From JBCCGG01 sp039029395 (GTDB lineage: Bacteria; Pseudomonadota; Alphaproteobacteria; Kiloniellales; JAKSDN01), in contig JBCCGG010000024.1 in NCBI GenBank assembly GCA_039029395.1, forward strand, positions 26,206-90,205: a DNA stretch of 64,000 nucleotides, written 5' to 3'. Below are positions 10,099 through 18,522 of this stretch, piece after piece. The translations under genes and the position numbers were made by a program. The notes below the pieces were generated by a model. The model saw nothing but the letters and a program-made list of their open reading frames with translations, searched no databases and was not told the DNA's origin. Numbering within the stretch: position 1 is the stretch's first letter; each line of letters opens with the position of its first letter.

Positions 10099-11310
10099 CT
10101 ATTCTCCCTCGGGCCGCAGCTTCTTGACCTCTTCCGCCGAGGGCAGGTAGGCCGCGCCGTCGTGGAACGACCAATCCCGGATCGTGCCCTGGCCGTCCTT
10201 GATGGTGGTCAGGCCGACGAATGTGCCCATGGTCGACTGCTGGTCGGAGTCCCGGTAGACGATCGGCCCGAAGGGGGTGTCGATCTCAAGCCCGCGCAAA
10301 GCCGCAATTAGGGCCTCGCTGTCGGTCGAGCCGGCCTTTTCAATAGCGGCGGCGATGGTCTGCAAGGTGACGTAACCGACCACCGAGCCCATGCGCGGCG
10401 GCTCGTTGAAGCGCTTTTCGTAGGCTGCCCGGAACGACGTGTGCTCGGGTGTGTCGAGCGCCTGCCAAGGATAGCCGGTGACGATCCAGCCCTCCGGCAC
10501 CTCGTCCTTCAAGGGCGCCATCCATTCCGGCTCGCCGGTCAGGAGGCTAACCACCTCGCGCTCCTCGAAGAGACCGCGCAGGGAGCCCTCGCGCACGAAC
10601 TTGACCAGGTCGCCGCCGAAGGTGACGTTGAAAATCGCGTCCGGCTCGGCTTGGGCCAGCGCCTGGGCTGTCGCGCCAGCGTCGATCTTGAACAAGGCCG
10701 GCCACTGTTCGGCGACGAACTCCACGTCCGGGCGCTTTTCGCTTAGAAGCTCCTTGAAGGCGGCGACCGCCGACTGGCCGTACTCGTAGTTCGGCGCCAC
10801 CGTGGCCCAGCGCTTGGCCGGCAGCTTGGCGGCCCATTCGGCCAGCATGGCGGCCTGAACATAGGTGCCGGGGCGCAGACGGAAGGTGTAGCGGTTGCCC
10901 TTGCCCCAAGCGATTGCGTCGCTCAAGGGTTCGGCCGCCAGAAACACGATCTTCTTCTGCTTGGCGAAGTCCGAGACCGCCAGACCGACGTGGGAGAGCA
11001 GCGTGCCGATCAGCACGGAAACACCCTCGCGGCTTACCAGCTCGTTGGCCACCGTGACCGCGTCGCCCGGCTTGGCGCCGTCGTCCCGGCTGATCACCTC
11101 GAGCGGCCGGCCGAGCACGCCGCCGGCCTGGTTGATCTCCTCGAGCGCCAGCTCCCAGCCGCTCTTGTAGGGTAGGCTGAAGGCGGGCAAGCGGGTGTAG
11201 CTGTTGAGGTCGCCTATCTTGATCGGATCGGCGGCCCGGCTTGCGCCGGCGAAGCTGCCCAGCGCGAAAAGCGCGGCCAGCAGGAGCGTCATGGAGGTGC
11301 GCAGCATCAT
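10099..11310 (-). CDS. Periplasmic binding protein, branched-chain amino acid ABC type (LivJ-like)
   Basis: A 403-residue exported receptor of the Peripla_BP_6 family. A signal peptide (MMLRTSMTLLLAALFALG, with cleavage near ASRA-ADP) is followed by IKIGDLNSYTR, EEINQAGGVLGRPLEV and ISRDDGAKPGDAVTVANEL, all typical of Leu/Ile/Val-type receptors. ATG 11310 has GAAGGG just upstream. No permease (LivH, LivM) or ATPase gene is adjacent, so it is an orphan receptor here. It could bind amino acids, amides or aromatic acids. The upstream neighbour on the same strand is the DUF1326 gene, about 115 bases away. Confidence 0.87.
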   Translation of the reverse strand: MMLRTSMTLLLAALFALGSFAGASRAADPIKIGDLNSYTRLPAFSLPYKSGWELALEEINQAGGVLGRPLEVISRDDGAKPGDAVTVANELVSREGVSVLIGTLLSHVGLAVSDFAKQKKIVFLAAEPLSDAIAWGKGNRYTFRLRPGTYVQAAMLAEWAAKLPAKRWATVAPNYEYGQSAVAAFKELLSEKRPDVEFVAEQWPALFKIDAGATAQALAQAEPDAIFNVTFGGDLVKFVREGSLRGLFEEREVVSLLTGEPEWMAPLKDEVPEGWIVTGYPWQALDTPEHTSFRAAYEKRFNEPPRMGSVVGYVTLQTIAAAIEKAGSTDSEALIAALRGLEIDTPFGPIVYRDSDQQSTMGTFVGLTTIKDGQGTIRDWSFHDGAAYLPSAEEVKKLRPEGE

Positions 11311-11425
11311 CGGACCCTTCCCTGCAAGTACGATGTGCGGGAGCCACCTGTAGGGGCTCCCGGCCAGCGCCAAGGGTGGCCCCGCCGCGCGGGAGGGTCA
11401 ACAGAACAATTGCTGATGGCTTTGC

Positions 11426-12061
11426 CTAGCGCACCACACCGGTGTTGTTCAAATGAATATCGGCGAACTGGGCATAGGTCGACTCGACGCTGATCTCGAC
11501 TTCGCCGTTGGTGCGCGTCGTGCCGCTGCCGATTTCGGCCATGCTGTACTCGAAACCGTGGGGCAGATCGATACGGGCCCGGTGGGGTAGACCGGTCACC
11601 GGATTCTTGATCGGCTCGCCGGCGCCATCGATCAAGCCGGGCACAACCAGCCGCGCCGTGCGCCCTTCGACGTCGACCTGAAAGTCGATCTTCTCGAACA
11701 GCGGCGGATAGACGGTCGTGCACATTGTGTGGAACACCGACCACATGGTGGTCATGGGTTCGGTATCTTCACCGGTCATGATCTTCGTCAGGGCATCGCG
11801 CTGAGCCTCGTCGGCGTTCTCGTCGATGATGATCTGCATCTTGCCATCGCCCTCGTGGACCGCGCCGGGCCACTTATAGATGGCTGCCGCGCGCAGACCG
11901 TCCAAAGGGGTGTCCCGGTGGTGGCCTTCGTCGATCCGGTAGCCGGCCGCGGCATAGCAATCGCCGTGGGTCGGCAAGGCGTTGAACTGACAGGGGCAGC
12001 CGTAGGAACAGTTGCAGTTTGCGAACTCCCGCCCGCGAACGCGCCAAATCTCCTCGGTCAT
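11426..12061 (-). CDS. DUF1326 domain-containing protein
   Basis: A 211-residue soluble protein. The N-terminal cluster CNCSYGCPCQFN (Cys16, Cys18, Cys22, Cys24) is the hallmark of DUF1326 and looks metal- or disulfide-forming. It is followed by GDCYAAAGYRIDEGHH and, further on, a lipid- or START-like beta region. The family has no assigned role. On the minus strand a TATAAT box (bases 12096-12101) lies 35 bases upstream of ATG 12061, with GGGAGG just before the start. The gene is divergent from the isochorismatase-like gene at 12171. Confidence 0.82.
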   Translation of the reverse strand: MTEEIWRVRGREFANCNCSYGCPCQFNALPTHGDCYAAAGYRIDEGHHRDTPLDGLRAAAIYKWPGAVHEGDGKMQIIIDENADEAQRDALTKIMTGEDTEPMTTMWSVFHTMCTTVYPPLFEKIDFQVDVEGRTARLVVPGLIDGAGEPIKNPVTGLPHRARIDLPHGFEYSMAEIGSGTTRTNGEVEISVESTYAQFADIHLNNTGVVR

Positions 12062-12095
12062 GGCGACCTCCCTAGTAATGTAGATATTGATCCAG

Positions 12096-12101
12096 ATTAT
12101 A
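12096..12101 (-). promoter_or_regulatory. -10-like TATAAT box upstream of the DUF1326 gene
   Basis: A perfect TATAAT hexamer on the minus strand, 35 bases upstream of the DUF1326 start, inside an AT-rich divergent intergenic region that stands out from its GC-rich surroundings. No good -35 match lies 16-18 bases upstream, so the promoter call rests on the -10 and position. Confidence 0.4.
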
Positions 12102-12170
12102 GTAACAATTTCCTATTTGTCTCCTTTGAAATCTCTGCTCTGCTAGCGCCGTGCACAGGGGAGATCATCC

Positions 12171-12839
12171 ATGGAAGATCAATCGGTTACCGTCGCGACC
12201 TGCCGGGGCGGGCGCAGCTTCGCCTTCGAGCCGGCCAAGACCGCGTTGCTCGCGATAGACATGCAAAAGGATTTCTTCGATCCTCGAGGGGGCACCGCGC
12301 AACTCGACGGCAACTGCGGCGGGCTACCGGCGGCAATTCCGGCGGTCGGGCGCCTGACCGCCCTGGCGCGCCGGCTCGGCTGCAACGTGGTCCACACCCG
12401 CGAAGGCTTCGCCCCGGACCTCTCCGACCTGCCGGCGCTGCGCGCTGGCAACGACACGGTCGGCCGGCCCGGCCCCTTGGGGCGATTTCTGGTGCGTGGC
12501 GAGCCAGGTCAAGACTTCGTCGAAGAGCTACGTCCCGAGCCCGGCGAGCTGGTGATCGACAAGCCAGGCTTCGGCGCCTTCGGTCTGACCGATCTGGACG
12601 GGCGTCTCAAGGAGATGGGCGTCAGCCATTTGATCCTCTCGGGCGTCACCACCCAATGCTGCGTGCACTCGACCCTGCGCGAGGCGGTCGACCTGGGGTA
12701 CTGGTGTTTGACCGTGGCTGACGCTTGCGCCGCGGTCGAACCGGCCTGGCACGAGGCGGCGCTCTCGCTCATCGCCTCTGAGGACCACCTGTTCGGCTGG
12801 GTCTGCGACCTGGCCGATCTGGAGGCGGCCGCGGCCTAA
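12171..12839 (+). CDS. Isochorismatase-like cysteine hydrolase
   Basis: A 222-residue protein with the isochorismatase fold used for amides, nicotinamide, carbamoylsarcosine or isochorismate. The catalytic triad reads Asp30 (LLAIDMQKDFF), Lys131 (VIDKPGFGAF) and Cys164 (GVTTQCCVHSTLREA). A cis-peptide before the cysteine is expected at GVTT, as in the family. ATG 12171 follows a GGGGAGA box by about 9 bases. The gene stands alone between the divergent DUF1326 gene and the fasciclin gene, so the substrate cannot be inferred from context. Confidence 0.85.
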   Translation: MEDQSVTVATCRGGRSFAFEPAKTALLAIDMQKDFFDPRGGTAQLDGNCGGLPAAIPAVGRLTALARRLGCNVVHTREGFAPDLSDLPALRAGNDTVGRPGPLGRFLVRGEPGQDFVEELRPEPGELVIDKPGFGAFGLTDLDGRLKEMGVSHLILSGVTTQCCVHSTLREAVDLGYWCLTVADACAAVEPAWHEAALSLIASEDHLFGWVCDLADLEAAAA

Positions 12840-12931
12840 GGCACGGCCAACCCACTTCTCTTGTGATCCAAGCCGGCCCGGCCTGCGTAGTCGGGTTTCG
12901 AAGGCTTGAACGAACACAAGAGGAGAGAGAC

Positions 12932-13435
12932 ATGCTTCGACGCCCCTTGATCAAGGGACTTATCCTGATTGCGCCGCTGTTTATCGCCGCCTGCGCCAGT
13001 CATGAACAACAGGCAGCGGCGCCAAAACAGGACATCGTCGACACGGCCGTGTCGGCTGGCCAGTTCAACACCCTGGTGGCCGCGGTTCAGACCGCGGAGT
13101 TGGTCGAAGTGCTCAAGAGCGACGGCCCCTTCACGGTCTTCGCACCGACCGACGAAGCCTTCGGCAAGCTGCCGCCCGGCACGGTCGAAAATCTGCTCAA
13201 GCCTGAGAACAAGGACCAGCTGGTCGCCGTGCTGACCTACCACGTTGTGCCCGGCAAGATTATGTCCGCGGACATTGCCGGCAAGACCGCGTCGGTTACC
13301 ACGGTCGAGGGCTCCCAGCTGTCGGTCGACGCGACCGACGGCGTGATGGTCGACCAGGCCACGGTGGTGCTGGCCGATGTCGAGGCCTCGAACGGCGTGA
13401 TCCATGTGATCGACGCCGTGGTGCTGCCCAACTAG
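12932..13435 (+). CDS. Fasciclin-domain lipoprotein
   Basis: A 167-residue envelope protein. The lipoprotein signal MLRRPLIKGLILIAPLFIAAC ends in a lipobox with the modified Cys at residue 21. The rest is a single FAS1 domain with the H1 motif DGPFTVFAPTDEAFGKLP, VLTYHVVPGKIMSADI and the C-terminal GVIHVIDAVVLP. FAS1 domains mediate adhesion, and small secreted versions are common in proteobacteria. AGGAGAGAG at 12921-12929 supports ATG 12932. A hairpin follows the stop at 13456-13483. Confidence 0.9.
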   Translation: MLRRPLIKGLILIAPLFIAACASHEQQAAAPKQDIVDTAVSAGQFNTLVAAVQTAELVEVLKSDGPFTVFAPTDEAFGKLPPGTVENLLKPENKDQLVAVLTYHVVPGKIMSADIAGKTASVTTVEGSQLSVDATDGVMVDQATVVLADVEASNGVIHVIDAVVLPN

Positions 13436-13455
13436 CCCAAAGGGACCACCGACCA

Positions 13456-13483
13456 GGCCGCCCTACCGCATGGCGGGGCGGCC
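13456..13483 (+). terminator. GC-rich hairpin after the fasciclin gene
   Basis: GGCCGCCC at 13456-13463 pairs perfectly with GGGCGGCC at 13476-13483 across a 12-base loop that can itself pair. It lies 20 bases past the fasciclin stop. There is no T run, so it may be a weak or factor-assisted terminator; the next gene starts 16 bases later. Confidence 0.45.
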
Positions 13484-13499
13484 GGGAAGGTGAAAGGAA

Positions 13500-13682
13500 A
13501 TGGCAAATCGCTGGAAATCCCATAAGAAACCAAAGCACGAGGAGTCGGTGAAGGTACGTCTGTGCCTGATGTGCCGAGACTCCTTCAAGAGTACCTGGAG
13601 CGGCGATCGGGTGTGCCGCAAGTGCAAGGCGACGAGCACCTGGAGGTCCGGCTCGGTCGGCACCGCCGAGGTCGGCAAGTAG
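13500..13682 (+). CDS. Small zinc-ribbon protein
   Basis: A 60-residue basic protein with two CXXC pairs, CLMC (residues 22-25) and CRKC (39-42), separated by 13 residues; this is a zinc-ribbon knuckle pattern. The N-terminus is rich in Lys and His (KSHKKPKHEE). GAAAGGAA lies directly before ATG 13500. Such one-ribbon proteins may bind nucleic acid or act as partners, but nothing in the context assigns a role. It lies between the fasciclin hairpin and the M24 gene. Confidence 0.65.
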   Translation: MANRWKSHKKPKHEESVKVRLCLMCRDSFKSTWSGDRVCRKCKATSTWRSGSVGTAEVGK

Positions 13683-13743
13683 GCGCCTCTGGAGGAGGCG
13701 CGGCCTTTAGGTCATTATGGCGCGCCATTACCAGGGGGCGCTC

Positions 13744-14901
13744 ATGTCCGAGGACCTTTTTCAACGACGAACCCGCGCTCTGCAGGACGCGCTCAACGCC
13801 GCGGGCATAAGCCTTGCGCTCATTACCGACGAAGATTCGATCTACTTCTTCTCGGGCTATCACGGCTATCTCTACATGGAATTCGGCCGGCCGACGGTGC
13901 TTGCGGTGCCACAGGCGGGGCCGTGCGCGATCGTGACCCCGGCCATGGAGCTTGAGATGGCCCAACGCATGAGCTGGGTCGAGCGCATCCTGCCTTGGCA
14001 AGACGGCGTCGGGCGCGAGTGGCGCGAGCCCTTGGACGAGCTGCTGGGCGAGGTGGGCGAAGGGCCGCTCGGCATCGAGGCCGCCGCTCTGCCGCCAGTG
14101 GTGCGCACCCACTTGGGCGAGCGGGACCTACGGGACATAAGCGCCGATGTGGCCGCCCTTAGGCGCATCAAGGGGCCGGCTGATATCGCCTTGGCACGCC
14201 ACGCCGGGCAAGTCGCCGAGGCCATGATGGCAGCCGCGCGCGCGACCATCGGCGAAGGGGTGCCCGAGTACGAGGTCGCGCTTGCCACCACCGCGGCCGG
14301 CACACGCAAGGCGGCCGAGCTGTTCGAGGCCCATTATGACGCCTCCATGATGTCCCCCAACGCGCACTTTCTGCAGACCATGGCGTCTGGCAGCGACACG
14401 ACGATGCCTCACCACCGGGCCACCACCAAGCGCCTGAAGCGCGGCGATCCAGTTTTCATGTGCTTTTGCGGCATGACCAACTTCCGGCGCTTTAAGCTTG
14501 GCTTCGACCGCATGTTCTGGGTCGGCGAGCTGGGCGACCCTTTGCAGGCCGAGGTTTACGAGGTTGCGCTCGCCAGCCAGCGCGCCGCGCTCGCCAAGGT
14601 GCGCCCGGGTGTCACCGCCGAGACGGTTCACCTGGCCTATGCCGAGGTGATCCAGGGCGCCGGATACGACTTCCCCTTTCGCTGCGGCCGGGCGACCGGT
14701 TTCAGCTTCCTGGAAAGCCCCCAGATCACTCAAGGGGACAAGACCGTGCTGGAACCGGGCATGGTCCTGGCGGTCGACGGTTCGGTCAATTGCCCCGGCG
14801 TGTTCCGCGCCCAGGTGGGCGACAGCCTGGTGGTGACCAACGACGGCTACGAGCTGCTGACCAACTATCCCAAGGCGCTGGATGAGATGATCGTAGGGTG
14901 A
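13744..14901 (+). CDS. Creatinase-like M24 (pita-bread fold) protein
   Basis: A 385-residue protein with a creatinase N-terminal domain (DSIYFFSGYHGYLYMEFGRP) and a C-terminal M24 domain. The usual metal ligands of M24 peptidases appear absent: the first-Asp segment reads CFCGMTNF, the His segment reads RCGRATGFSF, and the late Glu motif reads PGMVLAVDGSV. A His pair in TTMPHHRATTKRLKRGD aligns with the region holding the catalytic His of creatinase. The protein is therefore more likely a metal-independent C-N hydrolase than an aminopeptidase. ATG 13744 follows CAGGGGGC; ATG 13717 is an alternative. Confidence 0.78.
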   Translation: MSEDLFQRRTRALQDALNAAGISLALITDEDSIYFFSGYHGYLYMEFGRPTVLAVPQAGPCAIVTPAMELEMAQRMSWVERILPWQDGVGREWREPLDELLGEVGEGPLGIEAAALPPVVRTHLGERDLRDISADVAALRRIKGPADIALARHAGQVAEAMMAAARATIGEGVPEYEVALATTAAGTRKAAELFEAHYDASMMSPNAHFLQTMASGSDTTMPHHRATTKRLKRGDPVFMCFCGMTNFRRFKLGFDRMFWVGELGDPLQAEVYEVALASQRAALAKVRPGVTAETVHLAYAEVIQGAGYDFPFRCGRATGFSFLESPQITQGDKTVLEPGMVLAVDGSVNCPGVFRAQVGDSLVVTNDGYELLTNYPKALDEMIVG

Positions 14902-14978
14902 GCCATTGGTCGCCGGCGCCAGTGGCGCTATAAAGGGTCCATCGATCAACCTAAGGGGAGGATAAGCCTCCTGGAAAG

Positions 14979-15689
14979 ATGACCCCCGATGACATGATCG
15001 CCAAGATCCTCGAACCCGGTTTCGAGGGCGACGGCAAGCTAAGCAATGATCTGCATTCCGCGTTTCTCCGCGGCTATCCGATCGAAAACCTCCGGCCACT
15101 TTTGATTTCGAAATCCGAGACCGTGTTGGGAACCGCGGCCTTTCTCGTTACTGAACTTGGCTGGGTTGTGCATCCTTTTGTCGCTGAGATCGTCGATCTG
15201 CTGTACCAGCCGCGTGCCCGAGTTCGCTTCGACGCAATACAAGCTCTCGCGAGATGTACCACACCAGACGACGGTTGGGCCTTGGGGCGTGTTCTCCAAC
15301 TGCTCGGCGATCCGGATGACTTCGTACGCGGCGGGGCTATGTGGTTCATTCGAGTATCGTCTCGTTGGCAGCTAAGAGCCGCATTGGACAACGCCGCACC
15401 GCAAAAACCGGATAGTGTCTTCAGTGAGATCCAGAGCATGTACCTTCGACGTGGTCGGTATTGTTCGACCGACATTATTCGTGCTTTCATCAAGCACCCT
15501 CACCCCATTGCCCGGCGCTTTGGCGTCGGACTGGCAGCTCGGCCCAGACTGATTGTAGACGAGACACTCCTGAGCATCGCCATAGCGAGTGAGGATGAGG
15601 AGATCAGGGACAGGGCGGCGGAGTTTCGGGGTTGGATTTTTCCGGCCGACGCAATCTTGTCTTCGGCGTTCATTGACCAGATTAGCTAG
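14979..15689 (+). CDS. HEAT-repeat-like hypothetical protein
   Basis: A 236-residue helical protein. Repeating helix pairs such as PRARVRFDAIQALARCT, PDDFVRGGAMWFIRV, HPIARRFGVGLAARP and DEEIRDRAAEFRGW suggest HEAT- or armadillo-like repeats. No catalytic motif was recognised. Base composition is clearly less GC-rich than in neighbouring genes, with A/T-ending codons more frequent, which hints at recent acquisition. A sequence capable of pairing GGAGG with CCTCC (14957-14971) lies just upstream of ATG 14979 and could affect initiation. It is convergent with the cyclic-nucleotide-binding gene. Confidence 0.6.
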   Translation: MTPDDMIAKILEPGFEGDGKLSNDLHSAFLRGYPIENLRPLLISKSETVLGTAAFLVTELGWVVHPFVAEIVDLLYQPRARVRFDAIQALARCTTPDDGWALGRVLQLLGDPDDFVRGGAMWFIRVSSRWQLRAALDNAAPQKPDSVFSEIQSMYLRRGRYCSTDIIRAFIKHPHPIARRFGVGLAARPRLIVDETLLSIAIASEDEEIRDRAAEFRGWIFPADAILSSAFIDQIS

Positions 15690-15706
15690 AAAAGCCGGTC
15701 ATTCCC

Positions 15707-16195
15707 TCACAGCAAATGCTGCTCGATCACCTTCTCGTTCGTGCGCCGGACCATGCGGGCCAGGTTCTCGAGGATCGGACCGAGCACACGTGGGTTCTGG
15801 CTGATGGTGTCGAAAAAGACCTCGCGGGGCATGGCGGCGACCACGCTCTCGAGCGCGGTGAGCACGGTCGCGGTGCGCGGGCCGTGGTCGAAGGCGGAGA
15901 GCTCGCCGAAGTAGGCGCCCTCCTGCACGTCGGCCAGACGCACCTCGTTACCGAGCAGGGTGTGGTTGATGATGCGCGCCCGGCCCCGGATCAGGAAGAA
16001 GATGTTGCCGGACTCGTCGCTCGGGTCGGTGATCACCTCGTCCGCGCCCAGGTGGCGCCAGGCGCACTGGCGGGCGAGCGCCGCCCGCTCCTCGGCCGAA
16101 AGCGAGGCCAAGAGCGGCACGCCGTCCAGGGACTGCACCAGATCGGGTGCGCGTTCACTGTCCGGCACCAGCGCGGGGGAGGTCTCTTCGGTCAT
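15707..16195 (-). CDS. Stand-alone cyclic nucleotide-binding domain protein
   Basis: A 162-residue protein with one cNMP-binding beta-roll: LLASLSAEERAALA, then ESGNIFFLIRGRARI, and the phosphate-binding cassette GAYFGELSAFDHGPRTATVLTALE, where Arg of GPRTAT should contact the cyclic phosphate. It ends about 30 residues after the roll with no helix-turn-helix, so it is not a Crp/Fnr regulator by itself. It may act as a sensor for a partner. ATG 16195 starts MTEETSPALVPD. It is divergent from the dehydrogenase gene at 16277. Confidence 0.82.
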   Translation of the reverse strand: MTEETSPALVPDSERAPDLVQSLDGVPLLASLSAEERAALARQCAWRHLGADEVITDPSDESGNIFFLIRGRARIINHTLLGNEVRLADVQEGAYFGELSAFDHGPRTATVLTALESVVAAMPREVFFDTISQNPRVLGPILENLARMVRRTNEKVIEQHLL

Positions 16196-16276
16196 GGTCG
16201 GTCCTTTGACGCTGTGATCGCCGGCCATCATAGTGCCGCTGATCCGTCTGTCAGCCCACAAAAGCAAGGAGGCCAA

Positions 16277-17248
16277 ATGAGCGAGCGTGAGGCCCGGGTA
16301 TTGATCTTCCACGACCAGCCGGAGAGCTTTTTGGACGATCTCAAGGTCCGCTTTCCCGGCCTTCCGATCGAGGCCTGTGCACGCGCCGAGGACCTCGAGG
16401 CCGCGCTCGCGCGCCTAAAGCCGACGGTCGCCTTCAGCGTCAAGTGCGAGGGCCTGCCGGGGCCGGTCCAGGCGCGCCTGCTGGACTGTCCGAGCCTGGA
16501 ATGGATCCAGGTGGGCGGTGCCGGAGTCGATCACCTGGCCAAGGCCGCCGGCCGGCCGCTCATCGTGACCAACGGGGCCGGGGTCTTGAGCCCCTTCATG
16601 GCCGAGACCGTTATGGGCGCGATCTTGCTGCTCAACTACGGATTCCACCGTTACCTGCGCCAGCAGGCCGCGCGGCAATGGCAGCAGAACCCTTGGCTGC
16701 CGCTTGCCGGCAAGCGGCTGCTGGTGATCGGTCTTGGCAACATCGGGCAAAGGGTCGCGGCTCATAGTCGCAGCTTTGGCATGACGGTGACGGGCCTGCG
16801 CGCCCGGCCGGCACCTCTAGACGGCTTCGATGAAGTCTACGGCCTGAACCAGCTGCACGAGGCCCTGGCCGGGGCCGACGTGGTCTCGCTCCACGTGCCG
16901 CTGACGCCAGACACCCGGGGCCTGATAGATAGCGCTGCGTTGGCGGTCATGAAGCCCGGCGCGATCCTCGTCAACACCTCGCGCGGCGGCGTGGTCGAGG
17001 AGGCGGCGCTGCTGGCGGCCTTAAGGGAAAAGCGCATCGCCGGGGCCCACATGGACGTCTTCGAGACCGAGCCCTTGCCGGCGAAAAGCCCCTTGTGGGC
17101 GCTCGACAACCTGGTGATCACGCCCCATTGGTCGGACTCTGTGGCCGACTGGCCGGCCCGTTTTGCCTCGTTTTTCGGGGATAATCTGGAGCGCTGGCTG
17201 GCCGGCCGGCCGCTCGAAAACGTGGTCGACCTGGCGCGCGGCTATTGA
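16277..17248 (+). CDS. D-2-hydroxyacid dehydrogenase (glyoxylate/hydroxypyruvate reductase type)
   Basis: A 323-residue NAD(P)-dependent dehydrogenase. The dinucleotide loop is VIGLGNIGQRVA (about 148-159), and the catalytic Arg, Glu and His appear in NTSRGGVV (about 235), DVFETEPLP (about 263) and ITPHWSD (about 284). The substrate motif is VGGAGVDHLAKA. RGLRARP following the Rossmann strand, rather than an acidic residue, favours NADPH. AAGGAGG at 16266-16272 supports ATG 16277. Its stop lies 7 bases from the end of the convergent patatin gene. Confidence 0.88.
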   Translation: MSEREARVLIFHDQPESFLDDLKVRFPGLPIEACARAEDLEAALARLKPTVAFSVKCEGLPGPVQARLLDCPSLEWIQVGGAGVDHLAKAAGRPLIVTNGAGVLSPFMAETVMGAILLLNYGFHRYLRQQAARQWQQNPWLPLAGKRLLVIGLGNIGQRVAAHSRSFGMTVTGLRARPAPLDGFDEVYGLNQLHEALAGADVVSLHVPLTPDTRGLIDSAALAVMKPGAILVNTSRGGVVEEAALLAALREKRIAGAHMDVFETEPLPAKSPLWALDNLVITPHWSDSVADWPARFASFFGDNLERWLAGRPLENVVDLARGY

Positions 17249-17255
17249 GCGAGCG

Positions 17256-18449
17256 TCACTCCACGTAGCCGGGCGGGAACTTCTTCCATTCGTATCCCTT
17301 GAGCGCCTCTTCGTAGCCGTACTGGAAGAGGTTCCTCATGAACACCGGATCGAACTCCTCTTCGTGCACCTCGGTGAAGTCGGAGCCGATGTAAGCCAGG
17401 TTGAAGTCCACGTGATCGCGCTTGGCGATCAGGAAGATGCGGTAGAGATCGCCGATGCCCTGGGTCTGCACCAGGGTGGTGACCGCGCGCGAGACGATAT
17501 CGATGGTTTGGCGTTCGATCGAGGCCCACTCGGAGTCGAGCCGGGCATTGCGGATGATGTAGAGCGCGCGGTCGCGCTCCATGCCCAGCTGCGCGGACAG
17601 CTTGGCGACTTCGAGCGAGCCCGGATAGACGAAGACCTGGGCCATGGCGCCGCCGTCCACGTGCATCTCCTGGTACAGCTTGCCGTCGAACTCCACGTCG
17701 AACATGACCGGAGGAAAGGCGCCCGGCAGAGAGGCCGAGGCGATCAGGATGTCGTGGAAGATCTCAAGCGCTTTGGGATGACCCGAGGCGGCGATCGCGG
17801 TGACGTTCCAGATCACTGGCCGGCGCGCATCCAGATTGGTGGTGGCGATCAGGAGATTGCGGCCCTTGTGGTACTCGGCGGCGAGCTCGGCCAGCATTGC
17901 CTCGTCGGCGTATCGCGCGATCAGTTTGCGCAGGGGCGCGCTATCGGCCATGGCATCGTCGAAGATCGCCGCGAAGGGCCCGCGGAAGGTGTAGACGTCG
18001 TCGGGCGCGATCTGGGTATAGACCGCCGCCAACTCGTCGTCGTACGCGGGGCCCAAAAAGGCGAAAGGCGCGGTCAGCGCGCCGGTGCTAATGCCGGTCA
18101 CGGTCTTGAACTGCGGCCGCGTCCCGGTCTCGCTCCAGCCGACCAGGAGCCCGGCACCGAAGGCGCCGTTGTCGCCGCCGCCGGAGATTGCCAGGAAGTT
18201 TGCGGTCGGCAGGGGTCCGGTGTGGCCGTTCTCGGCCAAATACTCCTCCTCGCGGGCGGTCGCCTGGAGACCTTCGTCGATCCAGGGAGACGCGTCGGCG
18301 CCGACCCAAAAGCGGATGTGGCGCATGCCGTGGACCACGGCCTCGGTGGTTCCATCCACGGGTACGGCTGGTAAACGCTCTGGATTGCTGCAGGCCGCGA
18401 CTAGAATCGTGAGCCCTACAGTGGCGAGAGACGCAATTCGAGACGCCAT
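17256..18449 (-). CDS. Patatin-like phospholipase lipoprotein
   Basis: A 397-residue lipoprotein with a patatin domain. The signal ends in the lipobox LVAAC with Cys20. The oxyanion loop is SGGGDNGAFGAG (about 89-100), the nucleophile is Ser121 in GISTG, and the catalytic Asp is 265 in VDGGA, giving the Ser-Asp dyad of patatin phospholipases. The protein should act at the periplasmic or outer face of the envelope on lipid esters. ATG 18449 was chosen for the signal sequence; the in-frame extension upstream is unlike protein. It lies downstream of the JmjC gene on the same strand. Confidence 0.88.
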   Translation of the reverse strand: MASRIASLATVGLTILVAACSNPERLPAVPVDGTTEAVVHGMRHIRFWVGADASPWIDEGLQATAREEEYLAENGHTGPLPTANFLAISGGGDNGAFGAGLLVGWSETGTRPQFKTVTGISTGALTAPFAFLGPAYDDELAAVYTQIAPDDVYTFRGPFAAIFDDAMADSAPLRKLIARYADEAMLAELAAEYHKGRNLLIATTNLDARRPVIWNVTAIAASGHPKALEIFHDILIASASLPGAFPPVMFDVEFDGKLYQEMHVDGGAMAQVFVYPGSLEVAKLSAQLGMERDRALYIIRNARLDSEWASIERQTIDIVSRAVTTLVQTQGIGDLYRIFLIAKRDHVDFNLAYIGSDFTEVHEEEFDPVFMRNLFQYGYEEALKGYEWKKFPPGYVE

Positions 18450-18494
18450 GGCGTGTTTCCTCAGCTCACGTCGCCGGGAGACGGTCGAGGTGTT

Positions 18495-18514
18495 GAGAGG
18501 ATAGTTATCCTCTC
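18495..18514. promoter_or_regulatory. Perfect 20-base palindrome upstream of the patatin gene
   Basis: GAGAGGATA at 18495-18503 and TATCCTCTC at 18506-18514 are perfect inverted repeats around GT. It lies 46 bases upstream of the patatin start and just past the stop of the JmjC gene. It may be an operator for the patatin gene or a short hairpin; no T run follows on either strand. Confidence 0.4.
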
Positions 18515-18522
18515 TCGTGCCA

